Positions 63,961 to 64,000 of a DNA stretch of 64,000 nucleotides are shown here, piece by piece. Position numbers and translations under genes: made by a program. Origin of the DNA: Anagrus nilaparvatae (lineage: Eukaryota; Arthropoda; Insecta; Hymenoptera; Mymaridae). The notes under the pieces were generated by a model. The model did not search any database and was not told the origin of the DNA. It worked only from the letters and a program-made list of their open reading frames with translations. The stretch lies in assembly GCA_022575985.1 (NCBI GenBank), contig JAKSXM010000238.1, positions 10,682,001 to 10,746,000 on the forward strand, read 5' to 3'. The first letter of the stretch is position 1, and every line of letters begins with the position of its first letter.

Positions 63961-64000
63961 ACAATAATTTTAATACTTATTTAATTTATTTATATCTTGT

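Larger units (their letters stand above)
27954..64000. repeat. Dimeric satellite array, repeat period about 370 bp
   Basis: About 97 head-to-tail dimers fill the last 36 kb and run off the window. Monomer A (about 184 bp) starts TGAAAGTGGATCCACC and carries GGCCTGAAGGGCC and TCTACGTAGA. Monomer B (about 186 bp) starts TGCAAGTAGATCCAAAG and carries CTCAGGCCTTTTGG. Successive A starts, for example at 59,861, 60,231 and 60,601, are 370 bp apart, and A to B is 184. A and B align along their length and clearly share an ancestor. Interior dimers differ at only a few bases. All units face the same way. The open frames of about 64 codons found once per dimer start with TTG, not ATG, and lie across the A/B boundary; they are by-products of the repeat. 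It is probably heterochromatic, pericentromeric or centromeric. Confidence 0.97.

Noticed and set aside
26701..64000. CRISPR array as an explanation for the regular repeats
   Set aside because: There are no unique spacers between repeats. Both arrays are continuous tandem repeats in a eukaryotic context.

Overview
This is an AT-rich eukaryotic nuclear window, most likely from an insect. A parasitoid-wasp-like hymenopteran is my best guess, at low confidence. The support is short introns (77 and 67 bp) with GT-AG ends, expanded F-box/LRR genes, many small non-autonomous DNA transposons, C2H2 zinc-finger relics and a very long satellite array. Nothing resembles a bacterial operon, and I could recognise no tRNA or rRNA gene.

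Layout. Positions 1-4.8 kb are AT-rich noncoding DNA with one MITE near the left end. Positions 4.76-9.8 kb hold a minus-strand cluster of F-box/LRR genes. Two copies are intact (4902-6391 and 8295-9765), and each becomes complete only when a small first exon is spliced on. A decayed third copy lies between them (about 6829-7342). Two more relics of the family lie at 19.5-20.5 kb (minus) and 21.4-21.7 kb (plus). Positions 10-26.7 kb are otherwise noncoding and studded with inverted-repeat elements. Two of these have perfect 8-bp target-site duplications and one has a TA duplication. A broken C2H2 zinc-finger array sits at 18.8-19.3 kb.

Positions 26.70-27.95 kb are a minisatellite of 30- and 38-bp units. 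It runs straight into a head-to-tail satellite that fills the rest of the window (27,954-64,000, more than 36 kb) and continues past its end. The satellite repeat is a dimer of about 370 bp, made of two related monomers, A (about 184 bp) and B (about 186 bp). The left edge is irregular and the interior is highly uniform. Blocks of variant copies recur at offsets that are whole multiples of the dimer.

How the parts fit together. The intact genes probably encode substrate receptors of SCF (Skp1-Cullin-F-box) ubiquitin ligases, in a family undergoing birth-and-death evolution beside a large heterochromatic, possibly centromeric, satellite. The strongest candidate for something undescribed is the dimeric satellite, with its dyad-rich A monomer, its nested duplications and an edge-type copy stranded in the middle. 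The short open frames found once per satellite unit have no ATG and are not genes.
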